Source: DASUPK01 sp963724665 (lineage in GTDB: Bacteria > Actinomycetota > Thermoleophilia > Solirubrobacterales > 70-9). From it: DNA of 64,000 bases. How positions within the stretch are numbered: the stretch's first letter is position 1; each line of letters begins with the position of its first letter. Below are positions 35,955 through 44,630 of the stretch, in pieces. The position numbers and the translations under genes are program-made. The stretch covers positions 248,001 to 312,000 of the forward strand of contig CAVRVH010000007.1 of NCBI GenBank assembly GCA_963724665.1. Reading direction: 5' to 3'. Below the pieces are notes generated by a model. That model ran no database searches, was not told the DNA's origin, and saw only the letters and a program-made list of their open reading frames with translations.

Positions 35955-36734
35955 ATGAAGGTTGGCTTCGTGGGCGCAGGAAACATGGCCGGAGGGCTCG
36001 CTCGCGGGTGGGCCGCCGCAAGCGGCGAGCAGGGCGCCCCCGACGCGATGCTGTTCGCTGACGCCGATCCAGGCAAGGCGGAGGCGCTGGCGAGCGAGGT
36101 CGGCGGCGATGCGATGGAGGGCAACGTGGCCGTCGCCGACGGCTCGGACCTGGTGGTCCTGGCGGTCAAGCCGAACGTCCTCGACGAGGTCGCGCCCGAC
36201 CTGGTTCAGGCGGGTACGCCGGTGCTCTCGATACTCGCCGGGACGACGATCAAGGCGCTCCACGAGGCGTTGCCGGGGATCGATCTGGTGAGGGTGATGC
36301 CGAACCTCGGTGCGCAGCTGCGCCAGGCTGTCCTCTGCGTTGTGTACGGAGAGAAGCTCGGACCGACGGAGCGCGAGCGGGTCGGAGGGCTGCTCTCCCT
36401 CCTCGGGGACGTGATCGAGCTGGACGAGGAGCTGATCGACGCGGCCACCGCGATCATGGGCTGCTCCCCGGGGTACCTCGCGCTGATGGCGGAGGTTCTG
36501 GTCGAGGCGGGTGTCCGGGAGGGGCTCACCGAGGACCAGGCCCTGCGCATGGTCGCGCGTTCCATGAGCGCCACCGGCGGGCTGCTCGACCTGCACGACC
36601 CCGGCGCCCTGAAGCGTGCGGTCGCCTCGCCCGGAGGGATGACGGAGGCCGGCCTGAACGCGCTCGAGGAACACAAGATCCAGGAGACCCTGAACGCGGC
36701 GGTCGATGCCTCGCTCGAGAAGGTGCGCAAATGA
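35955..36734 (+). CDS. proC: Pyrroline-5-carboxylate reductase
   Basis: Last step of proline synthesis with NADPH. 259 residues. Rossmann start KVGFVGAGNMAGGLARGW, the VLAVKPNVLDEV segment, and the C-terminal dimer domain with DAATAIMGCSPGYLALMAEV and SPGGMTEAGLNALEE. A TAGAGT hexamer at 35942-35947 lies 7 bases before the ATG (leaderless pattern). It begins a unit with yggT, lspA and the pseudouridine synthase, linked by overlapping stops and starts. Confidence 0.95.
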   Translation: MKVGFVGAGNMAGGLARGWAAASGEQGAPDAMLFADADPGKAEALASEVGGDAMEGNVAVADGSDLVVLAVKPNVLDEVAPDLVQAGTPVLSILAGTTIKALHEALPGIDLVRVMPNLGAQLRQAVLCVVYGEKLGPTERERVGGLLSLLGDVIELDEELIDAATAIMGCSPGYLALMAEVLVEAGVREGLTEDQALRMVARSMSATGGLLDLHDPGALKRAVASPGGMTEAGLNALEEHKIQETLNAAVDASLEKVRK

Positions 36735-37036
36735 GCCCTCTCCTGGCGATCACCAGGGTGGACGTCGCCAACTACGTCGGCGCCATCTTCCTCGTCTACT
36801 TCATCCTGATCTTCATCCGGGTCCTGCTCTCCTGGATCCCGCGGATGCCCTACTACCCCTGGCTGCGAGCCACCGTCGACTTCGTCCACCAGGTCGTCGA
36901 CCCGTACCTGAACCTCTTCCGGCGCGTGATCCCGCCGCTCGGCGGAGGCGGCATGGGGATAGACATCAGCCCGATCCTCGCGATCCTCATCCTGTTCATC
37001 GTCGGGCGCGTGGTCGTATCGCTGATTCACGGTTGA
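36731..37036 (+). CDS. YggT-family membrane protein
   Basis: 101 residues with two membrane helices (YVGAIFLVYFILIFIRVLLS, residues 17-36; SPILAILILFIVGRVVVSLI near the C-terminus) and the conserved loop WIPRMPYYPWLRATVDFVHQ leading to DPYLNLFRRVIPP. The family lies next to sepF/proC in many Gram-positives and is implicated in division, or in osmotic and K+ homeostasis. ATG overlaps the proC stop. Confidence 0.93.
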   Translation: MSPLLAITRVDVANYVGAIFLVYFILIFIRVLLSWIPRMPYYPWLRATVDFVHQVVDPYLNLFRRVIPPLGGGGMGIDISPILAILILFIVGRVVVSLIHG

Positions 37037-37083
37037 GGCGATCCCGCGATGATGCGAGGGCGCGCGCCAGCGCGACCCGTTTG

Positions 37084-37533
37084 ATGGGGACGGCCCTGGC
37101 GGCCTGCGGGGTCATCGTCGCGGTCGATCAGGGGACCAAGGCGCTCGCAACCTCGCTCGTCTCGCGTGGGGACCGAGTTGAGGTTTTGCCCTTCCTCGCC
37201 TTCGAGAATGTCCGCAACAAGGGGGTCGCCTTCGGAATCGGCGGCGACATCTCGGCCGTCTTCATCGGAGCGACGATCATCGTGCTGCTCGGGTTCCTCG
37301 TCTACCTGGCCTTCCGCGGTGGCACCGGCTGGCTGGTCTGGCTGCCCGCCGCGCTGTTGATCGGCGGCGCCCTTGGCAACCTGGCCGACCGGGCCCGCGA
37401 CGGCGCCGTCACCGACTTCATCGACCTGCCCCTCTGGCCGACCTTCAACCTGGCGGACGTCGCGATAGTCGTCGGGGTCCTGCTCTTGCTGCTGGACGTC
37501 GAGCGCTCGGAGAAGAGCCGGAGGGGCTCGTGA
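37084..37533 (+). CDS. lspA: Lipoprotein signal peptidase (signal peptidase II)
   Basis: Cleaves lipoprotein signal peptides in the membrane. 149 residues from ATG 37084; a TTG at 37033, overlapping the yggT stop, would add a basic 17-residue N-terminus and is equally possible. Four membrane helices. Catalytic Asp residues in GNLADRARDGAVTDFIDL and FNLADVAIVVGV, and the conserved VRNKGVAFGI. It ends with a 4-base overlap with the next gene. Substrates in this window include the lipoproteins at 14985 and 18354. Confidence 0.94.
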   Translation: MGTALAACGVIVAVDQGTKALATSLVSRGDRVEVLPFLAFENVRNKGVAFGIGGDISAVFIGATIIVLLGFLVYLAFRGGTGWLVWLPAALLIGGALGNLADRARDGAVTDFIDLPLWPTFNLADVAIVVGVLLLLLDVERSEKSRRGS

Positions 37534-38210
37534 AATCCGAGGCCGAGCGCCTGATCGTTCATCTCGATGACGACCTGGCCGTCATCGAGAAGCCCGCCGG
37601 TCTGGTCGTGCACTCTGCGCCATCCCACAAGGGGGAGACGTTGGTGGATCTGCTGGAGGGCATCGCGGGTGGCGGGGAGGGCGCCCGGCCGGGGATCGTT
37701 CACCGCCTCGACAAGGACACCTCGGGCCTCATGCTCGTCGCCCGCAACGATGAGGCGCACCGGGAGCTGGCGCGGATGGTGAAAGCCCGGGAGGTGGTTC
37801 GCGAATACACGGCGCTGGTCGAGGGCCGGCTGGGCAGCCGCACCGGGACGATCGACGCGCCACTCGGCCGCGATCGCCGGCAGCGCACCAAGCGGGCCGT
37901 CAAAGGAGCCGCGTCCAGGGAGGCGCGAACGCACTTCGAGGTCATCGAAACGCTCCCGGCCGACACGCTCGCGCACGCTCGCCTGGAGACCGGCCGCACC
38001 CATCAGATCCGCGTCCACTTTGCCGCGATCGGCCACCCGGTCGCCGGGGATCCCGAATACGGTTCACGAGGGCGCCACGGTCTGGAACGCCAGTTCCTCC
38101 ACGCGTCACGGTTGCGCTTCAGGCACCCCAACACCGGCCAGGAAATGGAGTTCAACTCCGAGCTTCCGACCGATCTTCGCGACGCACTCGAAAGAGCGCG
38201 CAAGTCCTGA
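37530..38210 (+). CDS. RluA-family pseudouridine synthase (RluD-like)
   Basis: 226 residues. Catalytic Asp in GIVHRLDKDTSGLMLVARND, the conserved LVVHSAPSHKGETLVDLL upstream, and LETGRTHQIRVHFAAIGHPV near the C-terminus. Modifies uridines in 23S rRNA in the known family. The N-terminal S4 domain found in E. coli RluD is absent or truncated, so the exact target is uncertain. GTG start overlapping the lspA stop. Confidence 0.92.
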   Translation: MKSEAERLIVHLDDDLAVIEKPAGLVVHSAPSHKGETLVDLLEGIAGGGEGARPGIVHRLDKDTSGLMLVARNDEAHRELARMVKAREVVREYTALVEGRLGSRTGTIDAPLGRDRRQRTKRAVKGAASREARTHFEVIETLPADTLAHARLETGRTHQIRVHFAAIGHPVAGDPEYGSRGRHGLERQFLHASRLRFRHPNTGQEMEFNSELPTDLRDALERARKS

Positions 38211-38296
38211 CTTGGCGGGTTGCATGCGTATATGGCATGGAAGCCGCCGATTGCCCGGAAGCGCGCCTTCGAAGCGGGGTTTTGCCCCTCAGCGCC

Positions 38297-38302
38297 TACA
38301 AT
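38297..38302 (+). promoter_or_regulatory. Candidate -10 of the rpsB operon and structured leader
   Basis: TACAAT is a near-consensus -10 about 115 bases before rpsB. The leader that follows contains a stable hairpin, CCCGGG-TTCG-CCCGGG, near 38350-38375, and then AGGAAGG close to the ATG. A leader of this length could carry S2 autoregulation, but no known motif was recognised. The -35 is weak. Confidence 0.4.
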
Positions 38303-38416
38303 CCCGCGGACTTTGCACCCAACCCCCGCCGAGAGGCACGGGACGCTGCCCGGGTTCGCCCGGGTTCCCGCGGCCGCGACGGGGCTCCAATCAAAATCAA
38401 GCGTTAGGAAGGTCAG

Positions 38417-39475
38417 ATGGCCGAGGTAGGCATCAAGGAGCTGCTGGAGGCCGGAGTTCATTTCGGTCACCAGACACGGCGCTGGAACCCGCGCATGCGC
38501 CGCTTCATCTATGGAGAGCGGGAAGGGATTCACATCATCGATCTGCTCCAGACGGAGCAGTTGCTGAAGCAGGCGACCGAGTTCGTCACCGAAGTCGCGG
38601 CGAAGGGCGGAGTGATCCTCTTCGTCGGGACCAAGAAGCAGGCCCGGGACTCGATCCAGGAGTGGGCCGAGCGCTGTCAGATGCCGTACGTCAACCGGCG
38701 CTGGCTCGGCGGGCTGCTCACCAACTTCAACACGATCCGCAAGCGGATCCAGCGGCTTCATGAACTCCGTGAATTGAAGGAGGGCGGCCGGCTCGATCTG
38801 CTGCCCACCAAGGAGCGCATGTCGATGGAGGCCGAGCTGCGCAAGCTCGAATACAACCTCGGCGGGGTCGCCGACATGCAGCGGATCCCGGACGCCGTGA
38901 TCATGATCGACCTGAAGACCGAGGAGATCGCCCTGCGGGAGGCCGAGCGCCTCGAGATCCCGATCATCGGCCTGGTCGACTCCAACTGCGACCCGCGCCC
39001 CGTCCGCTACGTGATCCCCGGCAACGACGACGCGATCCGCTCCTGCGACCTGATCATCGGCGCGCTGGGTTCCTCGATCGAGGGCGCCGCGGCGACGTGG
39101 CGCGCCGCCGAGGAGAAACGCCGTGCCGAAGAGGAGGAGAAGAAGCGTCGCGAGGAAGAGGAGCGCAAGCGCCGCGAGGCCGAGGAGAAGGCCAAACAGG
39201 AGGCGGAAGAGAAGGCGAAAGCCGAAGCCGAGGCCAAGGCAAAGGCTGAGGCGGACGCCAAGGCGCAAGCCGCGGCGAAGCAGACCGAAGCCGACAAGGA
39301 GGCGGGCGAGGAGATTCCCCAGCCGCAGGGCGAGGACGCCGCACCCGCCCACGACCGTAAGGGCGATTCTGCTGAGGCCAATCGCGAGGCGGCCATTGAG
39401 GTCCCGCAGCCTCCGCCACCCGAGGACGAGCCGGCTCCTGAGCCGGCGCCGACCCAGAGTGGAGGCGAGTCCTGA
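38417..39475 (+). CDS. rpsB: Ribosomal protein S2 with a long charged C-terminal tail
   Basis: Small-subunit protein S2. The core (residues 1 to about 229) is standard: MAEVGIKELLEAGVHFGHQT, RWLGGLLTNFNTIRKRI, VIMIDLKTEEIALREAERLE, DDAIRSCDLIIGALG. It is followed by about 120 extra residues: a Lys/Arg/Glu/Ala helix (EEKRRAEEEEKKRREEEERK onward) predicted to form a coiled coil, and then an acidic Pro/Glu-rich end (EVPQPPPPEDEPAPEPAP). Tails on S2 occur in some actinobacteria; this one is long. The frame and GC pattern are continuous, and the next gene overlaps the stop, so it is genuine. Confidence 0.96.
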   Translation: MAEVGIKELLEAGVHFGHQTRRWNPRMRRFIYGEREGIHIIDLLQTEQLLKQATEFVTEVAAKGGVILFVGTKKQARDSIQEWAERCQMPYVNRRWLGGLLTNFNTIRKRIQRLHELRELKEGGRLDLLPTKERMSMEAELRKLEYNLGGVADMQRIPDAVIMIDLKTEEIALREAERLEIPIIGLVDSNCDPRPVRYVIPGNDDAIRSCDLIIGALGSSIEGAAATWRAAEEKRRAEEEEKKRREEEERKRREAEEKAKQEAEEKAKAEAEAKAKAEADAKAQAAAKQTEADKEAGEEIPQPQGEDAAPAHDRKGDSAEANREAAIEVPQPPPPEDEPAPEPAPTQSGGES

Positions 39476-40101
39476 TGGCGGTGAGCGCAGCCGAAGTAAA
39501 GGCGTTGAGGGAGAAGACGGGCGCTCCGATCGTCGACGTGAAGAACGCGCTCGAGGAGGCGGAGGGAGACGAGCCCAAGGCCATCGAGATCCTTCGCAAG
39601 AAGGGGGCCGCCTCGGCCTCCAAGCGCAGCGGGCGTGGCACCGCCGAGGGCGTCGTCGCCGCCTACACGCACATGAGCGGAACCGGCGAGCGCAAGCAGC
39701 AGAGGATCGGCGTCCTGGTCGAGGTGCTGTGCGAGACCGACTTCGTCGCGCTCAACGACGACTTCAAGGAGTTCGCCCGCGACGTGGCCATCCACATCGC
39801 CGCGATGAACCCGCAGCACGTATCGCTCGAGGACATCCCGGAGGAGGACGTCGCCAACGAGCGCCGGATCCTTGAGGAGAAGGCAAAAGAGGATGGGAAG
39901 CCCGAGGACATCGTGGCCAAGATCGTCGACGGCCAGATCAAGAAGTGGGCCTCGGAGATCGTCCTCCTCGACCAGCAGCACTTCAACGAGGACAAGTACG
40001 AGGGCAAGACGATCGAGGACCTGCGTGCCGAGGTTGCAGCCAAGACGGGCGAGAACGTCCGGATCGCCCGCTTTGCGCGCTTCGAGGTGGGACAGGAGTA
40101 G
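39475..40101 (+). CDS. tsf: Elongation factor Ts
   Basis: Recycles EF-Tu-GDP. 208 residues, the short form typical of many bacteria. N-terminal UBA-like domain (VKALREKTGAPIVDVKNALE) with KAIEILRKKGAASASKRSGR, then the core TDFVALNDDFKEFARDVAIH. ATG overlaps the rpsB stop by one base (TGATGG). Confidence 0.96.
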   Translation: MAVSAAEVKALREKTGAPIVDVKNALEEAEGDEPKAIEILRKKGAASASKRSGRGTAEGVVAAYTHMSGTGERKQQRIGVLVEVLCETDFVALNDDFKEFARDVAIHIAAMNPQHVSLEDIPEEDVANERRILEEKAKEDGKPEDIVAKIVDGQIKKWASEIVLLDQQHFNEDKYEGKTIEDLRAEVAAKTGENVRIARFARFEVGQE

Positions 40102-40109
40102 GGCCGGCC

Positions 40110-40865
40110 TTGCCCGAGGCTGCCTTCAATCGCATCCTGCTGAAGCTCTCCGGGGAAGCCCTGATGGGCGACCTCGAGTACGGCACCGATCCCGAGCAGA
40201 TCGAGCGCATCGCCAACCAGGTCCGCGAGGTCCGGGTTCAGGAGGTCGAGGTCGCGATCGTCGTCGGCGCCGGCAACATCTACCGGGGCCTGGAGGGGGC
40301 CGCGAAGGGCATGGACCGCGCCACAGCGGACTACATGGGCATGCTGGCGACCGTCCTCAACGCACTGACCCTGCAGGACGCCCTGGAGAAGGTCGGGGTT
40401 GACACGCGTGTGTTGTCGGCGATGGCGGTGACGGAGGTCGCCGAGCCCTACATCCGCCGGCGCGCGATCCGCCACCTCGAGAAGGGCCGCGCCGTGATCT
40501 TCGCCGCGGGGACGGGAAACCCGTTCTTCACCACCGACACAGCTGCAGCGCTGCGGGCGCTCGAGATTCATGCCGAAGCGATCCTGATGGCCAAGAACGG
40601 GGTGGAGGGCGTCTACAGCGCCGACCCCTCGGTCGACCCAACCGCGGAGTTCCTGCCCGAGATCAGCCACCGCCAGGCGATGGAGCGGGGCCTGCGCGTC
40701 ATGGACTCGACCGCTCTCTCGCTCTGCATGGACAACGACCTGCCCATCTACGTCTTCAACATGGCGGACGAACGCAACATAGATAGGATCGTCAGCGGAG
40801 AGAGGGTCGGCACTCTGGTGTCCTCAAAGCCCGCTACGGAGCCAACTCCGGAGGTCCGCACATGA
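40110..40865 (+). CDS. pyrH: UMP kinase
   Basis: Phosphorylates UMP to UDP. 251 residues from TTG 40110. Amino-acid-kinase motifs: ILLKLSGEALMG, VVGAGNIYRGLEG, FAAGTGNPFFTTDTAAALRA, KNGVEGVYSADPSVDPTAEF. The TTG lies 8 bases after tsf and is the only start close to the conserved N-terminus. The stop overlaps the frr ATG. Confidence 0.95.
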   Translation: MPEAAFNRILLKLSGEALMGDLEYGTDPEQIERIANQVREVRVQEVEVAIVVGAGNIYRGLEGAAKGMDRATADYMGMLATVLNALTLQDALEKVGVDTRVLSAMAVTEVAEPYIRRRAIRHLEKGRAVIFAAGTGNPFFTTDTAAALRALEIHAEAILMAKNGVEGVYSADPSVDPTAEFLPEISHRQAMERGLRVMDSTALSLCMDNDLPIYVFNMADERNIDRIVSGERVGTLVSSKPATEPTPEVRT

Positions 40866-41431
40866 CGCTCGAGATGATCGACGAGTTCTTGGCCGATGCC
40901 AAGGAACGGATGCAGAAGTCGGTCGAATCGACCCGCAACGAATTCGCCACCGTGCGAACGGGCCGCGCCTCCCCGCACCTGCTCGACCGTCTCAGCATCG
41001 ACTACTACGGCGCGCAGACTCCCCTCAAGCAGCTCGCGCAGGTGGCGGCGACGGATACACGCATGCTCACCGTCACGCCCTACGACAAGTCCTCGATCAA
41101 CACGATCGAGAAGGCGGTCATGGAGTCCGACCTCGGGCTCACGCCCTCCAACGACGGCAACGTCATCCGCCTGCAGATCCCCGAGCTCACGGAGGAGCGC
41201 CGCAAGGAGCTGGTCAAGGTGGTCCATCGGGTCGCCGAGGAGGGTCGCGTCGCCGTCCGCAACGTCCGCCGCGACGTCATGCACGACCTTCGTGAGTTGA
41301 AGAAGGAGGGCGAGGCCGGGTCGGACGAGGAGCATCACGGCGAAACGGAGCTGCAGAAGGCGACCGACGCCTCGATCGGCGAGATCGACTCATTGCTCAA
41401 GGGCAAGGAGGAGGAGATCCTCGAGGTCTAG
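40862..41431 (+). CDS. frr: Ribosome recycling factor
   Basis: Splits post-termination ribosomes with EF-G. 189 residues, normal length. Three-helix bundle motifs: VRTGRASPHLLDRLSIDYYG, PLKQLAQVAATDTRML, and the C-terminal ELVKVVHRVAEEGRVAVRNV with RRDVMHDLRELKKEG. Overlaps pyrH by 4 bases. Confidence 0.97.
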   Translation: MTLEMIDEFLADAKERMQKSVESTRNEFATVRTGRASPHLLDRLSIDYYGAQTPLKQLAQVAATDTRMLTVTPYDKSSINTIEKAVMESDLGLTPSNDGNVIRLQIPELTEERRKELVKVVHRVAEEGRVAVRNVRRDVMHDLRELKKEGEAGSDEEHHGETELQKATDASIGEIDSLLKGKEEEILEV

Positions 41432-41459
41432 GCGCCCCGCCTGACCTGGAGCTCCTCCT

Positions 41460-42128
41460 ATGCCAGCCGACTACGTCGCGATCATCACCGACGGTAATGG
41501 GCGCTGGGCTCAACAGCGAGGCCTGCCCGTCATCGACGGACACCAGGCGGGCGCCGATTGCGTCAAGGCGCGGCTGCGCGACGCCGCCGAGTTCGGCGTC
41601 AAGGAGCTCACGGTGTACTCCTTCTCGACCGAGAACTGGACGAGGCCCAAGGAGGAGGTGGACGGCCTGATGGCGATGTTCGCCGAGCGCATCGATCGCG
41701 AGACCCCGGAGCTGGATGAGGAGGGCGTCCGGATGCGCTTCATCGGGCGCCGCGAGGGGATCTCCGAGGAGCTCACCGGCCGCATGGACTGGGCGGAGGC
41801 GAAAACCGACGCCAACGACCGCATCACCCTGTTCGTCGCCTTCAACTACGGAGGGCGGGCGGAGATCCTCGATGCGGCGGCGGCCTATCAGGGCGGTGGG
41901 GAAGAGGAGTTCGAGAGTCACCTCTACGCCCCCGAGATGCACGAGCCTGACCTGCTGATCCGCACCAGCGGGGAGCAGCGGATCTCGAACTACCTGCTCT
42001 GGCAGTGCGCCTACTCGGAGTTCGTCTTCCGGGAGGAGCTCTGGCCCGACTTCACGCGCGAGGCCTTCGAGGCCTCGCTCACCGAGTACGAGGAGCGCCA
42101 GCGGCGCTTCGGGGCGCGGTCACAGTGA
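41460..42128 (+). CDS. uppS: Isoprenyl (undecaprenyl) diphosphate synthase
   Basis: cis-Prenyltransferase making the lipid carrier for cell-wall synthesis. 222 residues. Active-site Asp and phosphate loop in AIITDGNGRWAQQRGLPVID, then TVYSFSTENWTRPKEEVDGL, LFVAFNYGGRAEILDA, and the C-terminal IRTSGEQRISNYLLWQCAYS with FVFREELWPDF. Slightly short at the N-terminus compared with E. coli. Chain length of the product cannot be told. Followed by cdsA with a GTGA overlap. Confidence 0.95.
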   Translation: MPADYVAIITDGNGRWAQQRGLPVIDGHQAGADCVKARLRDAAEFGVKELTVYSFSTENWTRPKEEVDGLMAMFAERIDRETPELDEEGVRMRFIGRREGISEELTGRMDWAEAKTDANDRITLFVAFNYGGRAEILDAAAAYQGGGEEEFESHLYAPEMHEPDLLIRTSGEQRISNYLLWQCAYSEFVFREELWPDFTREAFEASLTEYEERQRRFGARSQ

Positions 42129-43132
42129 TCGAGGACCTCGAGCCGCCGTCGTTCGAGTTCGGCCGGAGCCGTCGTGAGCGCGAGCCTGAGGATCCGCCAG
42201 CCAGGGAGCCCGGGTCCGACTACGCCGAGGAGGAGCTGTTCGAGGAGCCGTTCGAGGAGCCGGAGATCATCGTCCGGCGCGGGGGCGAGGAGAAGGATCG
42301 GGGGCCCAGGCGCAGCTTGAGGAATCTGATCCCGGAGATGTCGGAGACCACGGCCCGCGTCGTGGTGGCTATCCCCTGGGGAATCTTCGCGATCGTGATC
42401 GTGGGCGTCGGAGGGGCCCTGTTCGCCGCCGCGCTCGTCGTCCTCGGGATCCTGGGGCTCCGGGAGTTCTTCCGGATGGCTGAGCCGGAACAGCCGATCA
42501 TGCTGCCCGGGTACGCCGTGGTCGCCGGAATGGTGATCGCCGCGCACTACGGCAGCGCCTTCCAGATCCTGCTCGTCTTCGCGGCGATCTTCCCCTTGGC
42601 GTTCGCCTTCGCCGCCGCGCGGCGCTCGCACGAGGCGATCACGATCTCGATCGCCATGACGATCCTGGGGGTCGCGTGGATGGGGATCGGCTTCTCCCAC
42701 GCTGTGCTGCTCCGCGATCTCCCTCTTCACGGCGGCGCGCTGCTGATCGACGTGCTGGTCGCCACCTTCCTCGGCGATACCGCCGCGTATGCGGCGGGCA
42801 GGCTGTTCGGGACGCGGAAGATCACGCCGCGGATCTCGCCCAACAAGACGCTGGAGGGCGCCATCGGCGGCTTCATCGGGGCGACGCTGGGCTTCTGGTT
42901 CGCCGGGCTCTACCAGGACTGGCTGCCCGGCATCGACGCGCTCTTGATGGGCATGGCCATCGGCGTAATCGCGCCGATCGGAGACCTCTTCGCTTCTCTG
43001 ATCAAGCGCGATCTCGGCGTCAAGGACACCGGCCGCCTCTTCGGCCCCCACGGAGGCCTCATCGACCGGCTCGACGCAGTGCTCTTCACCGTGGTCGTCG
43101 GCTACTACCTGAGCGTCGCGTTCGTCTACTAG
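42125..43132 (+). CDS. cdsA: Phosphatidate cytidylyltransferase (CDP-diglyceride synthase)
   Basis: Makes CDP-diacylglycerol, the precursor for pgsA (59164). 335 residues from GTG 42125. An N-terminal acidic/basic disordered segment of about 75 residues is followed by about eight membrane helices. The family signature is complete: SLIKRDLGVKDTGRLFGPHG followed by GLIDRLD. The upstream metal-site region LVATFLGDTAAYAAGRLFG is also present. The long disordered N-terminus is longer than in most relatives. Convergent with the cyclase gene, 3 bases apart. Confidence 0.95.
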   Translation: MIEDLEPPSFEFGRSRREREPEDPPAREPGSDYAEEELFEEPFEEPEIIVRRGGEEKDRGPRRSLRNLIPEMSETTARVVVAIPWGIFAIVIVGVGGALFAAALVVLGILGLREFFRMAEPEQPIMLPGYAVVAGMVIAAHYGSAFQILLVFAAIFPLAFAFAAARRSHEAITISIAMTILGVAWMGIGFSHAVLLRDLPLHGGALLIDVLVATFLGDTAAYAAGRLFGTRKITPRISPNKTLEGAIGGFIGATLGFWFAGLYQDWLPGIDALLMGMAIGVIAPIGDLFASLIKRDLGVKDTGRLFGPHGGLIDRLDAVLFTVVVGYYLSVAFVY

Positions 43133-43135
43133 GGC

Positions 43136-43930
43136 TCAGCGCCCTCGACGGGACTTCACCGAGCAGACGGTGAGGTCTGCGGGGGCACCCGGAGCGGACA
43201 GCTCACGGGTATGGCCGAACTTGAAGCGGCGTCCGTCGAGCTCCTCCCGGACGGGCTCCGAGATCAGGACCTCGCCGCCCTCGGCGCTATCTCCAACCCG
43301 GGCGGCGATGTTGACGTCCACACCGAGGAAGTCGCCCTTCACCTTGCGCGGGGTGCCCCTGTGCACGCCCGCGCGCTGAATCGGTTGATAGCCATCGACC
43401 TCGATGTCGGAGATCCCCTTCTGGGCGTCGAGTGCCGCCGAGACGGCCTGTCGCGAGTCGCCGAAGACAGCCATCGCGCCGTCGCCGAGGCGCTTGACCA
43501 CTGCCCCCTTGTTGGAGGAGATCGCCTTCTGTTCTGCATCCCCGACCTGGCGAAGGACTTCGAGCGCGGCCTCATCCCCGGCCTCGAGCGCCCAGTCGGA
43601 GAACCCGACCAGATCCGTGAACAGGATCGCGACGTCCGCGGTGCCCTGCCTGCGGCGCTGGGCCTCGGAGAGCGCATGCCATGCCTGTAGGGCGCCCTTG
43701 CCGATTTCGCGCATCGCGCTCGGCCCGTCCGGCTGGACCTCCTGGACCAGGCGCTGCATCGGCTCAGGCATCTCGGAGGTCTCCGGCTCGCCTCCGGGGA
43801 TCAGCCGGCGCAGAAATCGGGCGGTGGCGACGAGCTGCGGATTCGCGTCCGTTCGGCGAACGACGTCCCTGATGCTCTCGGAATCCACCGATTGATCGGC
43901 CTTCTTGCGCCTGTTCCTCCTACGTGCCAT
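43136..43930 (-). CDS. Class III adenylate/guanylate cyclase-domain protein
   Basis: 264 residues from ATG 43930. Basic N-terminus (MARRRNRRKKADQS), a helical linker and then the class III catalytic domain: metal-binding Asp in ILFTDLVGFSDW (Asp106) and in KRLGDGAMAVFGD, and the transition-state pair Asn and Arg in GVDVNIAARVGD. All key residues are present, so activity is likely, with cAMP more probable than cGMP. No membrane helix. A longer upstream frame exists but overlaps the next gene and is not supported. Inserted between cdsA and dxr. Confidence 0.9.
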   Translation of the reverse strand: MARRRNRRKKADQSVDSESIRDVVRRTDANPQLVATARFLRRLIPGGEPETSEMPEPMQRLVQEVQPDGPSAMREIGKGALQAWHALSEAQRRRQGTADVAILFTDLVGFSDWALEAGDEAALEVLRQVGDAEQKAISSNKGAVVKRLGDGAMAVFGDSRQAVSAALDAQKGISDIEVDGYQPIQRAGVHRGTPRKVKGDFLGVDVNIAARVGDSAEGGEVLISEPVREELDGRRFKFGHTRELSAPGAPADLTVCSVKSRRGR

Positions 43931-44017
43931 GAATGCATCCTCGCAAGGCCGCAACTTCTCGGCCTCATGCTGTTTCGTCAGCGAACGCTCACAACATCTG
44001 AAAGGGAGTGGTTCTGG

Positions 44018-44539
44018 ATGAAGAAGCTGTTCAGTCGCCGGCCCTCCGCCGGCGTCGTGATCGGATTCATCGCGCTCTGTGTGGCGCTGGGTGGAGGCGC
44101 GTACGCGGCCACGAGCAAGAAGGTCGAGTACAAGGGCCTGAGCAAGGACGCACGGCTCAAGGTACTGGGAGTCGGCTCGACCAACGCGCAGACGGGCACG
44201 ACACCCTGTGACCCGACCAGCACGACGTTCCTCAAGTGCACCTCGGTGGACGTGGACGGCTCGACGGGCTTCCCGCGCAAGTACCTGGTGGTCGCCGACG
44301 GCACCATCGACGGTGGCGGTTCGCCCGCCAACGGCATCTGCCACATCGAGATCGACGGTGCGGAGGTCAACGGCACCAAGACGAACGTGCACACGGCTGG
44401 CGCAATTCAGTCGTTCGGCATCAACATCGTCACCACCGCTCAGGGTGGCAAGCACACGATTGCGCTCGCGTGCAACGAGACCGCCCCGGGCGATCTGAAG
44501 ATCCCGCAGTTCGAGCTCTCGGCCGTTCAGGTCCGCTAG
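44018..44539 (+). CDS. Secreted hypothetical protein with a signal-anchor N-terminus
   Basis: 173 residues. N-terminus MKKLFSRRPSAGVVIGFIAL, continuing CVALGGGAYAAT, a basic/hydrophobic signal typical of a family of Thermoleophilia exported proteins. The mature part has a Cys pair (TTPCDPTSTTFLKCTSV) and a further pair (NGICHIEID; IALACNETA), probably disulphide-bonded, and a beta-sandwich-like pattern. Function unknown. AAGGGAG precedes the ATG. Ends before a strong terminator. The truncated gene at 17457 is a relative that has lost this N-terminus. Confidence 0.8.
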   Translation: MKKLFSRRPSAGVVIGFIALCVALGGGAYAATSKKVEYKGLSKDARLKVLGVGSTNAQTGTTPCDPTSTTFLKCTSVDVDGSTGFPRKYLVVADGTIDGGGSPANGICHIEIDGAEVNGTKTNVHTAGAIQSFGINIVTTAQGGKHTIALACNETAPGDLKIPQFELSAVQVR

Positions 44540-44562
44540 CTCCAGGCACCATGAAGATCGGC

Positions 44563-44593
44563 AACGGGAGGCCTTCGGGCCTCCCGTTTCGTT
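44563..44593 (+). terminator. Rho-independent terminator after the secreted protein gene
   Basis: Stem ACGGGAGGCC / GGCCTCCCGT with a TTCG tetraloop (about 44564-44587), followed by TTCGTTT. Separates the secreted-protein gene from dxr. Confidence 0.8.
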
Positions 44594-44630
44594 TACGGCC
44601 GGTTTGAGGTGACACCTACACTGGGCGGCC

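Noticed and set aside
38350..38400. CCCGGG-TTCG-CCCGGG as a terminator
   Set aside because: No T-run follows and it lies in the rpsB leader. More likely a leader hairpin.
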